The notes under the pieces: generated by a model
The model's input: only the letters and a program-made list of their open reading frames with translations
The model's database searches: none
Told to the model about the DNA's origin: nothing
Made by a program: the position numbers and the translations under genes
Shown here: piece by piece, positions 50,480 to 59,813 of the stretch
Numbering within the stretch: position 1 is the first letter of the stretch
Layout: the number at the start of each line of letters is the position of its first letter
Assembly (NCBI GenBank): GCA_963742655.1
Contig: CAVUMM010000006.1
Location: forward strand, 1 to 64,000
DNA length: 64,000 nucleotides
From: JAICLK01 sp963742655
Lineage (GTDB): Bacteria > Patescibacteriota > Saccharimonadia > Saccharimonadales > UBA4665
Direction of reading: 5' to 3'

Positions 50480-51754
50480 ATGGGCGACGTTACGCCACGG
50501 GCGAATAGATACGGCCAAGTAGCTCCGGCGATCGCCGAGGAAGCACAGCATCGACGGCATCATCCGGATTACTCGCTGCTCATCTTAAGCATCGCGCTGT
50601 TAGTAATCGGCCTGGTGGTTATTTACTCAATCAGCCCTGCGCTTGGACTGGCGAACGGTGTCGGCAGTAATTTTTATTTCACCAGGCAGCTTTTTGCCAT
50701 CGCGCTAGGTGCGGGCGCTTTTATAGTCGGTTCGAGTATTCCATTGCAGACTTGGCGACGGTGGTATAAACCGCTAATAATTTTGGCGGGAATCGTAACG
50801 GTACTGGCGCTTGTCATTCCGGTGAATCCGGCATATCCGGCACATCGTTGGGTGCGTCTCGGCAGTTTATCTTTTCAATCTGTTGAAGTAGTAAAGTTTG
50901 CGATGCTGATATGGTTGGCGACGTTTTTAGGCGATCGCATCAAAGACAGCACGATATCCGACACGAAAACAGTGCTGAAACCATTACTCATCGCACTGGT
51001 GTTGGTCGGCTTGATAGTAGCTGGCGTACAAAGCGATTTCGGCTCGGCAGTCGTGATCATGGCGATGATGGGTGTCATGGCTTTCGTCGCCGGAATGCCG
51101 TTCAAGCGCTTGATGATGGTCGGCGGCGTATTGCTTATCGGCGCCGTGCTGGCAGTGTCGGTCGTACCGTACCGGCGAGAACGGCTGATAGCGTATCTTC
51201 ATCCGACAGCGAATTGCCAAAGCACCGGCTATCAGGCGTGCCAAGCGATCATATCGGTTGGTTCTGGAGGACTGATTGGTCTTGGACTGGGGCGCAGCGT
51301 GCAGGCCTATGGCTACTTGCCGGAAGCAGCGAACGACTCAATATTTGCCATTTACGCCGAAAAGTTCGGCTTTATCGGTGTAGCCGCATTGCTTGCTCTT
51401 TTTACCGCACTTTTCGTCAAACTCAAAACGATTGCCGAGCGAGCGCCCGGATCATTCAGCCGGTTGTTCGTGATCGGCACGCTCGTTTGGCTCAGTGTGC
51501 AGACCATTATTAATGTCGGTGCCATGATCGGCTTGCTGCCACTCAAAGGCATCACATTGCCGCTGGTGAGCTATGGCGGTACGAGTGTCGTGTTTATCAT
51601 GGCGGCGCTTGGCATCGTATTCCAGATGTCGCGCTATACGCATTATGTAGCGGAAGATACAACAAACGATAGAAGGAGTATCGCCAGTGGAAATCGTGTT
51701 GACCGGCGGCGGATCAGGGGGCCACATCACCCCGATTCTAGCAGTAGCAGCTGA
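50480..51754 (+). CDS. ftsW: Septal peptidoglycan glycosyltransferase FtsW
   Basis: 424 aa, SEDS family, ten membrane helices. Landmarks: PAYPAHRWVRLGSLSFQSVEVVKFA and near the end LLPLKGITLPLVSYGGTSVVFIMAALG. Polymerises lipid II with FtsI. The polar C-terminal tail (DRRRIRGPHH and a Ser run) overlaps the start of murG by 68 nt, which is unusually long and couples the two. Confidence 0.95.
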   Translation: MGDVTPRANRYGQVAPAIAEEAQHRRHHPDYSLLILSIALLVIGLVVIYSISPALGLANGVGSNFYFTRQLFAIALGAGAFIVGSSIPLQTWRRWYKPLIILAGIVTVLALVIPVNPAYPAHRWVRLGSLSFQSVEVVKFAMLIWLATFLGDRIKDSTISDTKTVLKPLLIALVLVGLIVAGVQSDFGSAVVIMAMMGVMAFVAGMPFKRLMMVGGVLLIGAVLAVSVVPYRRERLIAYLHPTANCQSTGYQACQAIISVGSGGLIGLGLGRSVQAYGYLPEAANDSIFAIYAEKFGFIGVAALLALFTALFVKLKTIAERAPGSFSRLFVIGTLVWLSVQTIINVGAMIGLLPLKGITLPLVSYGGTSVVFIMAALGIVFQMSRYTHYVAEDTTNDRRSIASGNRVDRRRIRGPHHPDSSSSS

Positions 51755-52853
51755 GCTTAAAGCGCTCCGTCCTGACGTTCATTTGATTTACATCGGTCAG
51801 CGCGGCGATCAGTTATCGGATGTACCTGCCGAAAGTAAATTTATTGACGAAGTCTATACCGTTAGTGCAGGGAAGTTGCGTCGCTATCATGGTGAAGGCA
51901 TCAAACAGCTTCTTGACGTGCCGACCATGGCTAAGAATGTTCGCGATATATGGCGGGTTTTGGCCGGTACCATACAATGCTACAGGTTGTTAGGGAAAAT
52001 CAAACCGGACTGCATTTTTATCAAAGGCGGTTTCGTCGGGTTGCCGGTCGGTCTGGCCGCTGCCAGGCGGCAGGTACCATTTGTCACCCACGACTCCGAC
52101 GCGCTTCCGGGTCTGACGAACCGTATTATTGCACGCTGGGCAGCGTTACATACAGTCGCTCTGCCTAAGGAAGTCTATAACTATCCCGCCGGCAAGACGG
52201 TTGCCGTTGGCGTGCCATTGCAGGCGGAATTTCAACCCGTGGATGTATCACGGCAAAAAGCTTACCGACGACAGCTTGGTTTGAACGATGCTGCAAAAAT
52301 CCTGTTTATTACCGGTGGGGGCAACGGAGCGCTGTCGCTGAATAACGCTGTGGCGGGTTTTGTGCCGGCGCTGCTCGATACCTACCCCGATATGTTGGTC
52401 ATACATGTCGCTGGTCGAATGCACGAAGCATTATTTGCGCGCAAATATGATGAACTTCTGAATCCAGAACAGCGAAGGCGGGTAATCGTAAAAGGTTTCG
52501 TGACAGAACTGCATGCTTACAGCGGTGCGGCGGATGTCGTCATAACACGGGCAGGCGCTACGAATCTGGCTGAATTTGCAACGCAGCACAAGGCATGCAT
52601 CGTCGTACCTAATCCTATGCTCGCCGGGGGTCACCAGACAAAAAATGCCGAATATCTTGCCGGTCAGCAGGCAATTATATGCGTTACCGAAGCAGAATTA
52701 ACTGACAGACCTCAGGCTATGGAGCAGGCGGTTCGGAATTTATTCGATAATCCTGATGTTTGCCGAGAAATGGGTGAGCGATTCGCTGAATATGCCAGGC
52801 CTGACGCGGCGCGTCAATTGGCGGTGATATTATTAGATGAGGCAAAAAAGTAA
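51687..52853 (+). CDS. murG: UDP-GlcNAc--lipid I N-acetylglucosaminyltransferase MurG
   Basis: 388 aa GT-B enzyme making lipid II at the inner face of the membrane. GSGGHITPILAVAAEL is the N-terminal lipid I site, and TRAGATNLAEFATQHKACIVVPNPMLAGGHQTKNAEYL is the C-terminal UDP-GlcNAc site. GTG 51687 with AGAAGGAG is the start. It lies within the end of ftsW in another frame. Confidence 0.96.
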   Translation: MEIVLTGGGSGGHITPILAVAAELKALRPDVHLIYIGQRGDQLSDVPAESKFIDEVYTVSAGKLRRYHGEGIKQLLDVPTMAKNVRDIWRVLAGTIQCYRLLGKIKPDCIFIKGGFVGLPVGLAAARRQVPFVTHDSDALPGLTNRIIARWAALHTVALPKEVYNYPAGKTVAVGVPLQAEFQPVDVSRQKAYRRQLGLNDAAKILFITGGGNGALSLNNAVAGFVPALLDTYPDMLVIHVAGRMHEALFARKYDELLNPEQRRRVIVKGFVTELHAYSGAADVVITRAGATNLAEFATQHKACIVVPNPMLAGGHQTKNAEYLAGQQAIICVTEAELTDRPQAMEQAVRNLFDNPDVCREMGERFAEYARPDAARQLAVILLDEAKK

Positions 52854-52876
52854 TTTTCTAAAATCATAACAAAGAG

Positions 52877-53845
52877 ATGCGCCTATTTAAACGAAAAAAC
52901 GATGATAAAAATGATTTGACGGTCCGCCGGTCGATTCGCGGCAACCCAGATACGTCAACTGTACGTCCGAACAACACGTTTTCATATTATGCCAATCGTT
53001 CTGCTGATGAAACCAATGTAGGGCGTGATGCAGAGACTGTGCACGAAAGACTGCCACAGCAGCAACCGCGTGCGATGAGCAGGCTGCAGCGTTTAGTGCG
53101 TCGTGGCGTAATTTTAATCATTTGTTTAGCGGTGCTTGCGGTGGTTGCGAATGATCTCATTATCAGCCCGGCACCGAAAATTGTTGCGTTATCAACTACA
53201 ACGAGCCAAGTGTTTCTGGGCGATACGGCTATGTATCAACGGGCTGCGGCAGCGCTCTTTCATCATGTGGCTAACCGAAACAAACTCACAATTGATACGA
53301 ACGAAATTAGTGCCGCAATGCTTCGCCAGTTTCCCGAGCTCAACGCCGTAAGTATCGCGTTGCCCGTCCTCGGGCACCAGCCGACTGTATACATCCAACC
53401 ATCAGAGCCATCAATGGTATTGAACCTTCCAAATGGCAGCAGTTTCGTGCTCGACACAGACGGCAAAGCGCTGTTAGCGGCTACCTCGAAGAGCGCTCAG
53501 CTTGCCAAACTGCACGTGCCAATCGTTACGGATCAAAATGATTTGCAAGCCGCTCTCGGCCAGACGCTATTACCTAGCACTACCGTGCGTTTCATTCAAA
53601 CAGTCGGTGAGCAGCTATCAGCGCAAAATATACACTTCAGCTCATTCGTGCTGCCGCGGGCTGCTAGTGAACTCGATGTGTATGTCGCGGGCAAGTCGTA
53701 TTATGGCAAGTTTAATACCCAGGACAATTCAGCCCTGCAACAGGCAGGAACATTCATCGCTACTTATAAGCATCTTCAGGCCGGCGGCATTTCCCCGAGA
53801 CAATATATTGATGTACGGATTGATGGCCGCGCTTATTACAGGTAG
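52877..53845 (+). CDS. ftsQ: Cell division protein FtsQ/DivIB
   Basis: 322 aa. A long basic and acidic cytosolic N-terminus (1-75), one membrane helix (about 77-98), then a POTRA-like and beta domain. The overall shape is DivIB rather than E. coli FtsQ. Anchors the FtsQLB complex. Last gene of the cluster; murC, murB, ftsA and ftsZ do not follow. No strong ribosome-binding site (AAAGAG before ATG). Confidence 0.83.
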   Translation: MRLFKRKNDDKNDLTVRRSIRGNPDTSTVRPNNTFSYYANRSADETNVGRDAETVHERLPQQQPRAMSRLQRLVRRGVILIICLAVLAVVANDLIISPAPKIVALSTTTSQVFLGDTAMYQRAAAALFHHVANRNKLTIDTNEISAAMLRQFPELNAVSIALPVLGHQPTVYIQPSEPSMVLNLPNGSSFVLDTDGKALLAATSKSAQLAKLHVPIVTDQNDLQAALGQTLLPSTTVRFIQTVGEQLSAQNIHFSSFVLPRAASELDVYVAGKSYYGKFNTQDNSALQQAGTFIATYKHLQAGGISPRQYIDVRIDGRAYYR

Positions 53846-54587
53846 TAGGGAAGGCTAAGACGAAGCAGTGTTTCGCGGCATGTTGTGGAGCATATCGACG
53901 GTGCAGGGAGTTGTTGGCAAGTTGCATAATCTGGCCGCAGTCACATTGTTGTGTGCAGGCGAAAAGGTGCGCAGGACAGTAATGCTTATTCGCCCCGCTC
54001 TTCTCTACTAGTTCGTATTTTGTTCATAGTATGTTTTCTGTTTCCGGAAACGCGAAAAAATATTAATTGGTACAAAAGGGCATAAAAGTCAAATTTCACT
54101 ATGAAGTGCAGAGCAGTGAGGGAACTATACGAAAGTATGAAAATGAGCAAAAAGCAAATATTTTCACGATGGGCTTGTGGAAAAGTCAAATTTGCATAAA
54201 GTGCAACAATCTAAATATCCAAATCGTTTATAGCAAACAAGTTATTTCTGATGGCTATACTGATTTAAGTTGCATTTAATTTCAATCACGTGCCGTTTGT
54301 GCTAAATCGGAGGGGCAACTCCCCTGCGAAAGACGTATCGTTAATCATGCAGCACGGAATATGTTACGTCGTAAAAGATATAATGTACGACGTTGTTTGT
54401 ATTTCCAATATTCACTGCTTTATTTTAAAAAGCCGTGTCTCGGAACTATCTAATTTTTTTTCACCCTTCCCGACCTTCAAGTTAGGACTAGTGCCTTTCA
54501 TCGGTATTTGAAAATATTCAATCCGGCTTCCTCGGTACCTTTATTTCGATACAGTAGCTAATGATGTTTGTTCGCAAAATGTTTATT
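53846..54587. other. AT-rich gap where ftsA/ftsZ might be expected
   Basis: 742 nt without a convincing gene. The first 150 nt have a normal composition and contain only a 43-codon ORF (53880) with no homology. From about 54000 the DNA turns AT-rich. Two direct repeats AAAAGTCAAATTT (54084-54096 and 54181-54193), each followed by AAGTGCA-like sequence, and a palindrome ACGTCGTA-12 nt-TACGACGT (54366-54393) are visible and could be operator sites. Confidence 0.45.
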
Positions 54588-55428
54588 CTACTCCTGTTCG
54601 TCTAGCCCGTAGAAAAATTCAGGTATTTTAAGTGGTTCAAAAGTTGATAAGAGTTCCATAAATTCAGTTTCGTGTAATGGCACCATATTCGGATATTTAT
54701 CCAGCTCTCGAATAGATTCCCTTGCCTTCTCCACATCGTAAGGCGTGAAGTCGTTTCCAACTAATACAAAATAGATAATTAAAGACGACGGCGCATTTTT
54801 GTACCTTATAATTTTGTGCCTAATATTTTTATCAATATAATTTTTTCTATCAGTAGTAAAAATATCTACCCCAAAAGATAGCTGTTTTGCATATACAAAG
54901 AAATCGTATCGGCATCTTGATCCTTTGTAGTATCGTTTTTGTACATGTACGAAAGGTTCGCCAAACTTTTCAACGAGTAATGGTTCAAAATAATCTTCCG
55001 CAGAAACTCCCCGCTTATTCGCTGATATAGCTATAGATTTCCTTAATTCTCCTTTTGTAAAATCGGTTTGATCGTAGCCAAGTTTTACGCGAAGTTGAAT
55101 TAGCCCGCCAAACGCTCGTTGAATTTGACGAGCACTCGGCAAATAGTTTGATTCATCAAAGTCACGGGCGGTTGGCATACTTCCGTTCTCTAATAAATAT
55201 TTATCAATACCAATTTTTATGTTTTCAATAGTCCAGGTGGCGCCTGAGGGTCTATTTAATTTTAATGGCAGTGCTATATTGACAGGTTTTTTTGAGGCAC
55301 GTTTAACCTTGTTTATTTTTTTTAAGGACTGAGTTGCTTGTAATATTATATCGAGAAGCAATATTATCGATGGGGATGCCATCCTCATATGCTTGATAAA
55401 TCGCGCGCATTTGGTGAGTAATCGCCAT
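54588..55428 (-). pseudogene. HTH plus homing-type endonuclease, frameshifted at an A8 run
   Basis: From ATG 55428 a frame encodes a resolvase-like HTH (AYEDGIPIDNIASRYNITSNSVL), but it breaks at eight A residues (plus-strand T8 at 55316-55323). Reading one base less continues into a 266-aa-track frame with a homing-endonuclease-associated repeat (ATWTIENIKIGIDKYLLENG; LPSARQIQRAFGGLIQLRVKLGY). A PD-(D/E)XK-like segment follows (SRCRYDFFVYAKQLSFGVDIFTTDRK). The DNA is AT-rich compared with both flanks, a sign of recent arrival. Whether the frame break is real, a homopolymer error or a slippage site is open. Confidence 0.65.
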
Positions 55429-55497
55429 GATAATTTTACGTACTTTTGAACACCCTCAAGTATTAAAACTATTCAATTAAGATCAGACATGTAGCAA

Positions 55498-56589
55498 CTA
55501 AGCAGTAGCTTCGGCTGTTGCGGCAGGGCCGGAAGCTTTTTCGCCGCTGTCGTCGTTATCTAAGGCGTAGGTTGCCTTGGCGACACGCTTGAATTGAGCC
55601 TTTCCCTGCAGGTTAAGCAAGATGGTAGTTTCTTTTACGTAGCGGCTTTGCAGCACGCGCTTGACGATCTCATCACGATGCAGCGGGCCGCCTTCTTTGC
55701 GCAAGACATCGGCAATGATATCGGCCACTGTTCCCTTTTTATATCCCCACTCCTTCAATGCATAAATGCCTCGACCGACCAATACGAAACGTTTGTCTTT
55801 AATCAACTCGTTGTGGATCGCTTGGGTGGTGACGTCTTTGCGCTTAAAGTCCGAGCCTTTTATAGCGGCGGCGATGTCGTTAAAATGCATGTGCTTGCCA
55901 TGTTGTTTGAGAATGACGTATATCTTATCGCGAATGTTCTTGGGGTTAACCATAGGCCATTTTATAAGTCCCCATAGACCGCCAAGCGTGGCAAGCTGTT
56001 TTGAAATACTGGCAAGCGCTGCGGCTTGCGTTTCATCGCCAAGACCGGCCGAAGCGGCTATTTTTTCAATAGGTGCCGGCTCGCCGATGGATTTAATAGT
56101 GTCAACCAGCTTAGCCACGGCTGCCTTCAGGCTGCGCAGGTCATAAACTTTCGTTAAGCATGCCGACAAGTAATAATGGTCGTCTTCATCGACAACGGTT
56201 AATTCGGGGCATAGCTGGGCCAAGAATGCGACCCTTGCCTGCTCGATGCGGCCATCTATTATCCCCATCCAAGCAGCCAAATCGCTGATGCGAGCAACGT
56301 TTCCCCGCTGGCTTAATTCAGCCACAAAACGTGCCTGGACAGCAGGAATATGGGGTAACTCCCCCTGCCCTGCCGACATTTTAAGCCGGGTAAGTACCGT
56401 TTTTTCGAGCTGACGGACACGTTCGCGAGTGATACCAAGTAATTCACCGATTTGCTCTAATGTTTCTTTTCGTTCGAACAGGCCGAACCGGCGCAAAATG
56501 ATTTCGCGCTCACGTTCGCGTTCAATAGTACCGAGGATATCGCGAACGATCTGCTCGGTGTTAATAGCTGGTTGGCTTGTTTCTGTCAT
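55498..56589 (-). CDS. Sigma-70 region-4-like protein with HARE-HTH domain
   Basis: 363 aa. N-terminal residues about 12-70 are sigma-70 region 4 (REREIILRRFGLF, then LEQIGELLGITRERVRQLEK) without regions 1-3, so it is not a complete sigma factor. Residues about 230-300 are a HARE-HTH domain like that of RNA polymerase delta (KIYVILKQHGKHMHFNDIAAAI and a GRGIYALKEWGY wing), and a second partial copy follows (IADVLRKEGGPLHRDEIVKRVL). Probably an RNA-polymerase-associated regulator. AAGGAAA precedes the ATG. Confidence 0.8.
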   Translation of the reverse strand: MTETSQPAINTEQIVRDILGTIEREREREIILRRFGLFERKETLEQIGELLGITRERVRQLEKTVLTRLKMSAGQGELPHIPAVQARFVAELSQRGNVARISDLAAWMGIIDGRIEQARVAFLAQLCPELTVVDEDDHYYLSACLTKVYDLRSLKAAVAKLVDTIKSIGEPAPIEKIAASAGLGDETQAAALASISKQLATLGGLWGLIKWPMVNPKNIRDKIYVILKQHGKHMHFNDIAAAIKGSDFKRKDVTTQAIHNELIKDKRFVLVGRGIYALKEWGYKKGTVADIIADVLRKEGGPLHRDEIVKRVLQSRYVKETTILLNLQGKAQFKRVAKATYALDNDDSGEKASGPAATAEATA

Positions 56590-56779
56590 GTCAACATATT
56601 TTCCTTGTTAACGGACACATTAATGATTAATTATAAAACTTTGCATTTTAAAAGTCAAGGGTTCTCTGCATCCATTTATTGTACCACGTACTAGACCTAA
56701 TTGCACACATTGTGTTGTAAAAATATTAATACGCAATATTTAATTAGCTCTCGCTAAATATCCATCACCTCTTGTAAAG

Positions 56780-59059
56780 TTATTTGCGGCGTCGAAACGA
56801 GCGTTTCCCGGCCGGGGCGTTGTCCAGTAATTTTTTAGCTTCCGCCTCGGAAAGCTTCGCGGCGTCAGTATCTTTGGGGATCCGGGCGTTTTTCTTGCCG
56901 TCCGTAACATAGGGTCCATACGGGCCATTTAACACCTTGATGCCGCCTGGAAACTCGTTAATATTTTTGCTGGCAATTTGTTGTAATTTGGTTTCATACA
57001 GATCGCGTGCCTCTGCTTCGCCGATAGTCATGGGATCGCGCGGTTTAATACTTACGAACGTCTTTCCGACACGGATATAGGGGCCGAACCGACCGATATC
57101 GGCAGTGATTTCCTCGCCGTCTTTGGTTTTGCCGACGACACGCGGCAGCTTGAACATCTCGAGTGCCGCATCTAGTGTCACGCTGTCGAGTGTCATATCG
57201 GCCGGCATGGGCGCAAAGTCGGGTTTGGTGTCGTCATCGGCTTCCCCGCGTTGCAACATCGGCCCGTAACGGCCGATGCGGGCAATGATGGGCTTTTTGG
57301 ACGAAGGATCGATGCCTAGCACCCGGGCTTGCGATACTTCTTCGCGTGATACATCCGCCGATTTTTCGATGAGCGGGTGGAAATCTTTGTAGAAATTGGC
57401 AAGCATGCCCTTCCAGCTCTCTTTGCCATCGGCGATGCGATCGAAATCGGCCTCGACCGTCGCAGTAAAGTCATAATCTACGACGCTCGGAAAATACTTC
57501 ACCAAAAAATCGGTCGTTACTTCGGCAATCGAGGTAGGCACGAGCTTGTTCTTGTCCGCACCGGTGATCACCTTGGTTTCCGCGTCTGTTATGGCCGATT
57601 TTTCAAGTACCAGTTCGCGGATGGTCCGTTCGCTGCCGTCGAGATCCTTTTTCTCGATATAGCCGCGGGTCTGGATGGTATGAATGGTTGGCGCGTAGGT
57701 GCTGGGGCGTCCGATGCCTAGCTCTTCGAGTTTTTTCACCAGTGCCGCTTCGCTGTAGCGCGCAGCGGGCCGCGTGAATGTTTCGGTGGCGCGCATTTCC
57801 ACTAGCGGCAGATTTTGGCCTTTTTCGACTGCGGGAAGCAACGTATCGTCTTTACCGCCGCCGTAGACTTTCAAAAATCCATCGAAGCGCAAAACTTCAC
57901 CGCGAGCCATGAACTTTTCTTTTCGCGTCGATATGCCAATAGTCACCTCTGTTTTTTCGGTCTGGGCCGGTGTCATTTGACTGGAAAGCGCCCGTTGCCA
58001 GATCAATTCATATAATCGCACTTGTTGGGAGTCGCTGCCGAGACCGCGTTCAGCGAAATTAGTTGGCCGAATCGCTTCGTGCGCCTCTTGAGCGCCTTCG
58101 CTCTTCGTCTTGAATTGGCGCACCTGATGGTATTTGTCGCCGAATTCTTTCTTGATAAAATCTTCGGCCGCTTTGATAGCGAAGCCGGATAATATCGTGC
58201 TGTCGGTACGCATGTAGGTTATGTAGCCGGCTTCGTATAAACGTTGGGCGAGTGTCATGGTCTGGCGCACGCTGTAGCCGAGTCGGCGGGATGCTTCCTG
58301 CTGGAGCGTACTCGTCGTGAATGGCGCGCCCGGGTTGCGGCTGCCGGGTTTTTGCGCGATACCTTCGACGGTGAAAGTGGCGTCTGCGACCGATTCCAAG
58401 AACGTACGGGCGGTTTCGAGATCCGGCAGCTTGTTAATAAGCTCGGCCGAAAATGTTTCACCATCAGCTTTGAATATGGCGGTAACTTTAAATGTGCTTT
58501 CAGCCTCGAAGGCGCGGATCTCGCGCTCGCGTTCCACGATCAGCCGTACTGCCACCGATTGCACGCGGCCGGCACTTAAGCCCGTGCGGACCTTTTTCCA
58601 TAACACCGGTGATAATTCGTAGCCTACGAGCCGGTCAAGTACCCGCCGCGCCTGTTGCGCATCAACCAGTCGCAAATCGACGGTCCGAGGGTTTTCTACC
58701 GCGCGTTCGATGGCTGTTTTAGTGATTTCGTGGAATACGATTCGTTTGGTTTTTGCGGCATCGAGTTTGAGCGCTTGGGTCAGATGCCAAGCAATAGCTT
58801 CGCCTTCACGGTCTTCATCGCTTGCCAGCCATACGTCTTTGCCCTTGGCGGCCGCACGCAGCTCGCTCACCACCTTTTTCTTATCGGCGGGGATTTCGTA
58901 CGTAGGCGAAAAATCTTTGGCAATATCGACATTCAACCCTTTTTTGGGCAGGTCGCGGATATGGCCGAAACTGCTTTTGACGGTAAAGTCTTTGCCAAGG
59001 TATTTTTCGATGGTTTTGGCTTTTGCAGGACTCTCTACGATAACTAAATTTTTGCTCAT
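56780..59059 (-). CDS. topA: DNA topoisomerase I
   Basis: 759 aa type IA topoisomerase that removes negative supercoils. N-terminal Toprim domain begins VIVESPAKAKTIEKYLG with DEDREGEAIAW; the catalytic Tyr lies in GYITYMRTDST. The C-terminus has three glycine-rich repeats (RIGRYGPMLQRG, DIGRFGPYIRVG, NGPYGPYVTDG) instead of cysteine zinc fingers, and ends in a basic tail. Normal length and complete. Confidence 0.96.
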   Translation of the reverse strand: MSKNLVIVESPAKAKTIEKYLGKDFTVKSSFGHIRDLPKKGLNVDIAKDFSPTYEIPADKKKVVSELRAAAKGKDVWLASDEDREGEAIAWHLTQALKLDAAKTKRIVFHEITKTAIERAVENPRTVDLRLVDAQQARRVLDRLVGYELSPVLWKKVRTGLSAGRVQSVAVRLIVEREREIRAFEAESTFKVTAIFKADGETFSAELINKLPDLETARTFLESVADATFTVEGIAQKPGSRNPGAPFTTSTLQQEASRRLGYSVRQTMTLAQRLYEAGYITYMRTDSTILSGFAIKAAEDFIKKEFGDKYHQVRQFKTKSEGAQEAHEAIRPTNFAERGLGSDSQQVRLYELIWQRALSSQMTPAQTEKTEVTIGISTRKEKFMARGEVLRFDGFLKVYGGGKDDTLLPAVEKGQNLPLVEMRATETFTRPAARYSEAALVKKLEELGIGRPSTYAPTIHTIQTRGYIEKKDLDGSERTIRELVLEKSAITDAETKVITGADKNKLVPTSIAEVTTDFLVKYFPSVVDYDFTATVEADFDRIADGKESWKGMLANFYKDFHPLIEKSADVSREEVSQARVLGIDPSSKKPIIARIGRYGPMLQRGEADDDTKPDFAPMPADMTLDSVTLDAALEMFKLPRVVGKTKDGEEITADIGRFGPYIRVGKTFVSIKPRDPMTIGEAEARDLYETKLQQIASKNINEFPGGIKVLNGPYGPYVTDGKKNARIPKDTDAAKLSEAEAKKLLDNAPAGKRSFRRRK

Positions 59060-59229
59060 ATATTCCGACTTAGCTTACTAGCAAACGCATATAATACGCA
59101 AATCTATCGCCCATGCCAAGTTTTTTGGGCCACGACGTTGTAAAATCCTCCAGCCAGTCTTGACTGACGTGACCGATAGGAGTAAAACACTATGCATAAG
59201 TAATTAAATAAGGCTTTAGCGCCAGACCA

Positions 59230-59559
59230 ATGGCCGCTACCGATCCGGAAGCGGTTTTTGATTTTTCGGCGCTGCTTTTAGGAGAATTTATGAGCGGTCA
59301 CAATGGATTTCCACTTGGTTGGGGTGAAGCTAGACAACGACGTGATGATGGAGGCTTGTCTGCACACGAGCAACTTTTGTTAAGGGCGGCATCATCGGGC
59401 TTGACCCCCGAAGGGTATATGGCGCAGCAGACCGCACTTGCGCGTGGTGAGGATCCTTCGGGGCATCCTGTTGATGAGCTGAATGGTACTGGCCCAGACT
59501 TCATACGCCTTATCGCCGGCAGGCTTGCAGCAAGCGGAGCCAGTACCGAGACAGACTAA
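59230..59559 (+). CDS. Hypothetical protein
   Basis: 109 aa, not recognised. Mostly helical, with a Gly/Ala-rich middle. It starts 170 nt downstream of the divergent topA start. ATG 59230 and ATG 59290 are both possible; no ribosome-binding site is convincing. An AGGAG followed by ATG at 59192 opens only a three-codon frame (MHK). Confidence 0.45.
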   Translation: MAATDPEAVFDFSALLLGEFMSGHNGFPLGWGEARQRRDDGGLSAHEQLLLRAASSGLTPEGYMAQQTALARGEDPSGHPVDELNGTGPDFIRLIAGRLAASGASTETD

Positions 59560-59601
59560 TTCAAGTGTAATTTCTGCCTAGCCTAAACCAAGGCAGGCAA
59601 T

Positions 59602-59790
59602 TTACAGGCTGTTGCCAAGTTTGTAGCCGGCCCAAATGCCGACGATTGAGCCAACACCAGTCATTACAATAGTCCATTCGCCAAAGTTGGTCAGGCTGAA
59701 AAATGATTGGTGATCCAGCAGGTTGCCCACGCCGCCGCCTATGAGGCCGCCGATTGCTATGCCGAGCCAAATAAGAGTTTTTGTACCCAT
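59602..59790 (-). CDS. Small two-helix membrane protein
   Basis: 62 aa from ATG 59790. Two hydrophobic, glycine-rich helices (LIWLGIAIGGLIGGGVGNLL; IVMTGVGSIVGIWAGYKLG) with a short loop, resembling small glycine-zipper membrane proteins. TATAGT (59798-59803) ends 7 nt before the ATG, so the message is probably leaderless even though the gene directly follows dprA on the same strand. A longer open frame starts at 59829 inside dprA and is not preferred. Confidence 0.65.
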   Translation of the reverse strand: MGTKTLIWLGIAIGGLIGGGVGNLLDHQSFFSLTNFGEWTIVMTGVGSIVGIWAGYKLGNSL

Positions 59791-59813
59791 AACAAGCACT
59801 ATAGCACAAGCGT

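Noticed and set aside
53880..54011. 43-aa ORF after ftsQ
   Set aside because: No homology to FtsA/FtsZ or others, no ribosome-binding site; too short to support.
54067..54279. 70-aa ORF with TTG start
   Set aside because: AT-rich, contains the 13-bp direct repeats, no ribosome-binding site and no family features.
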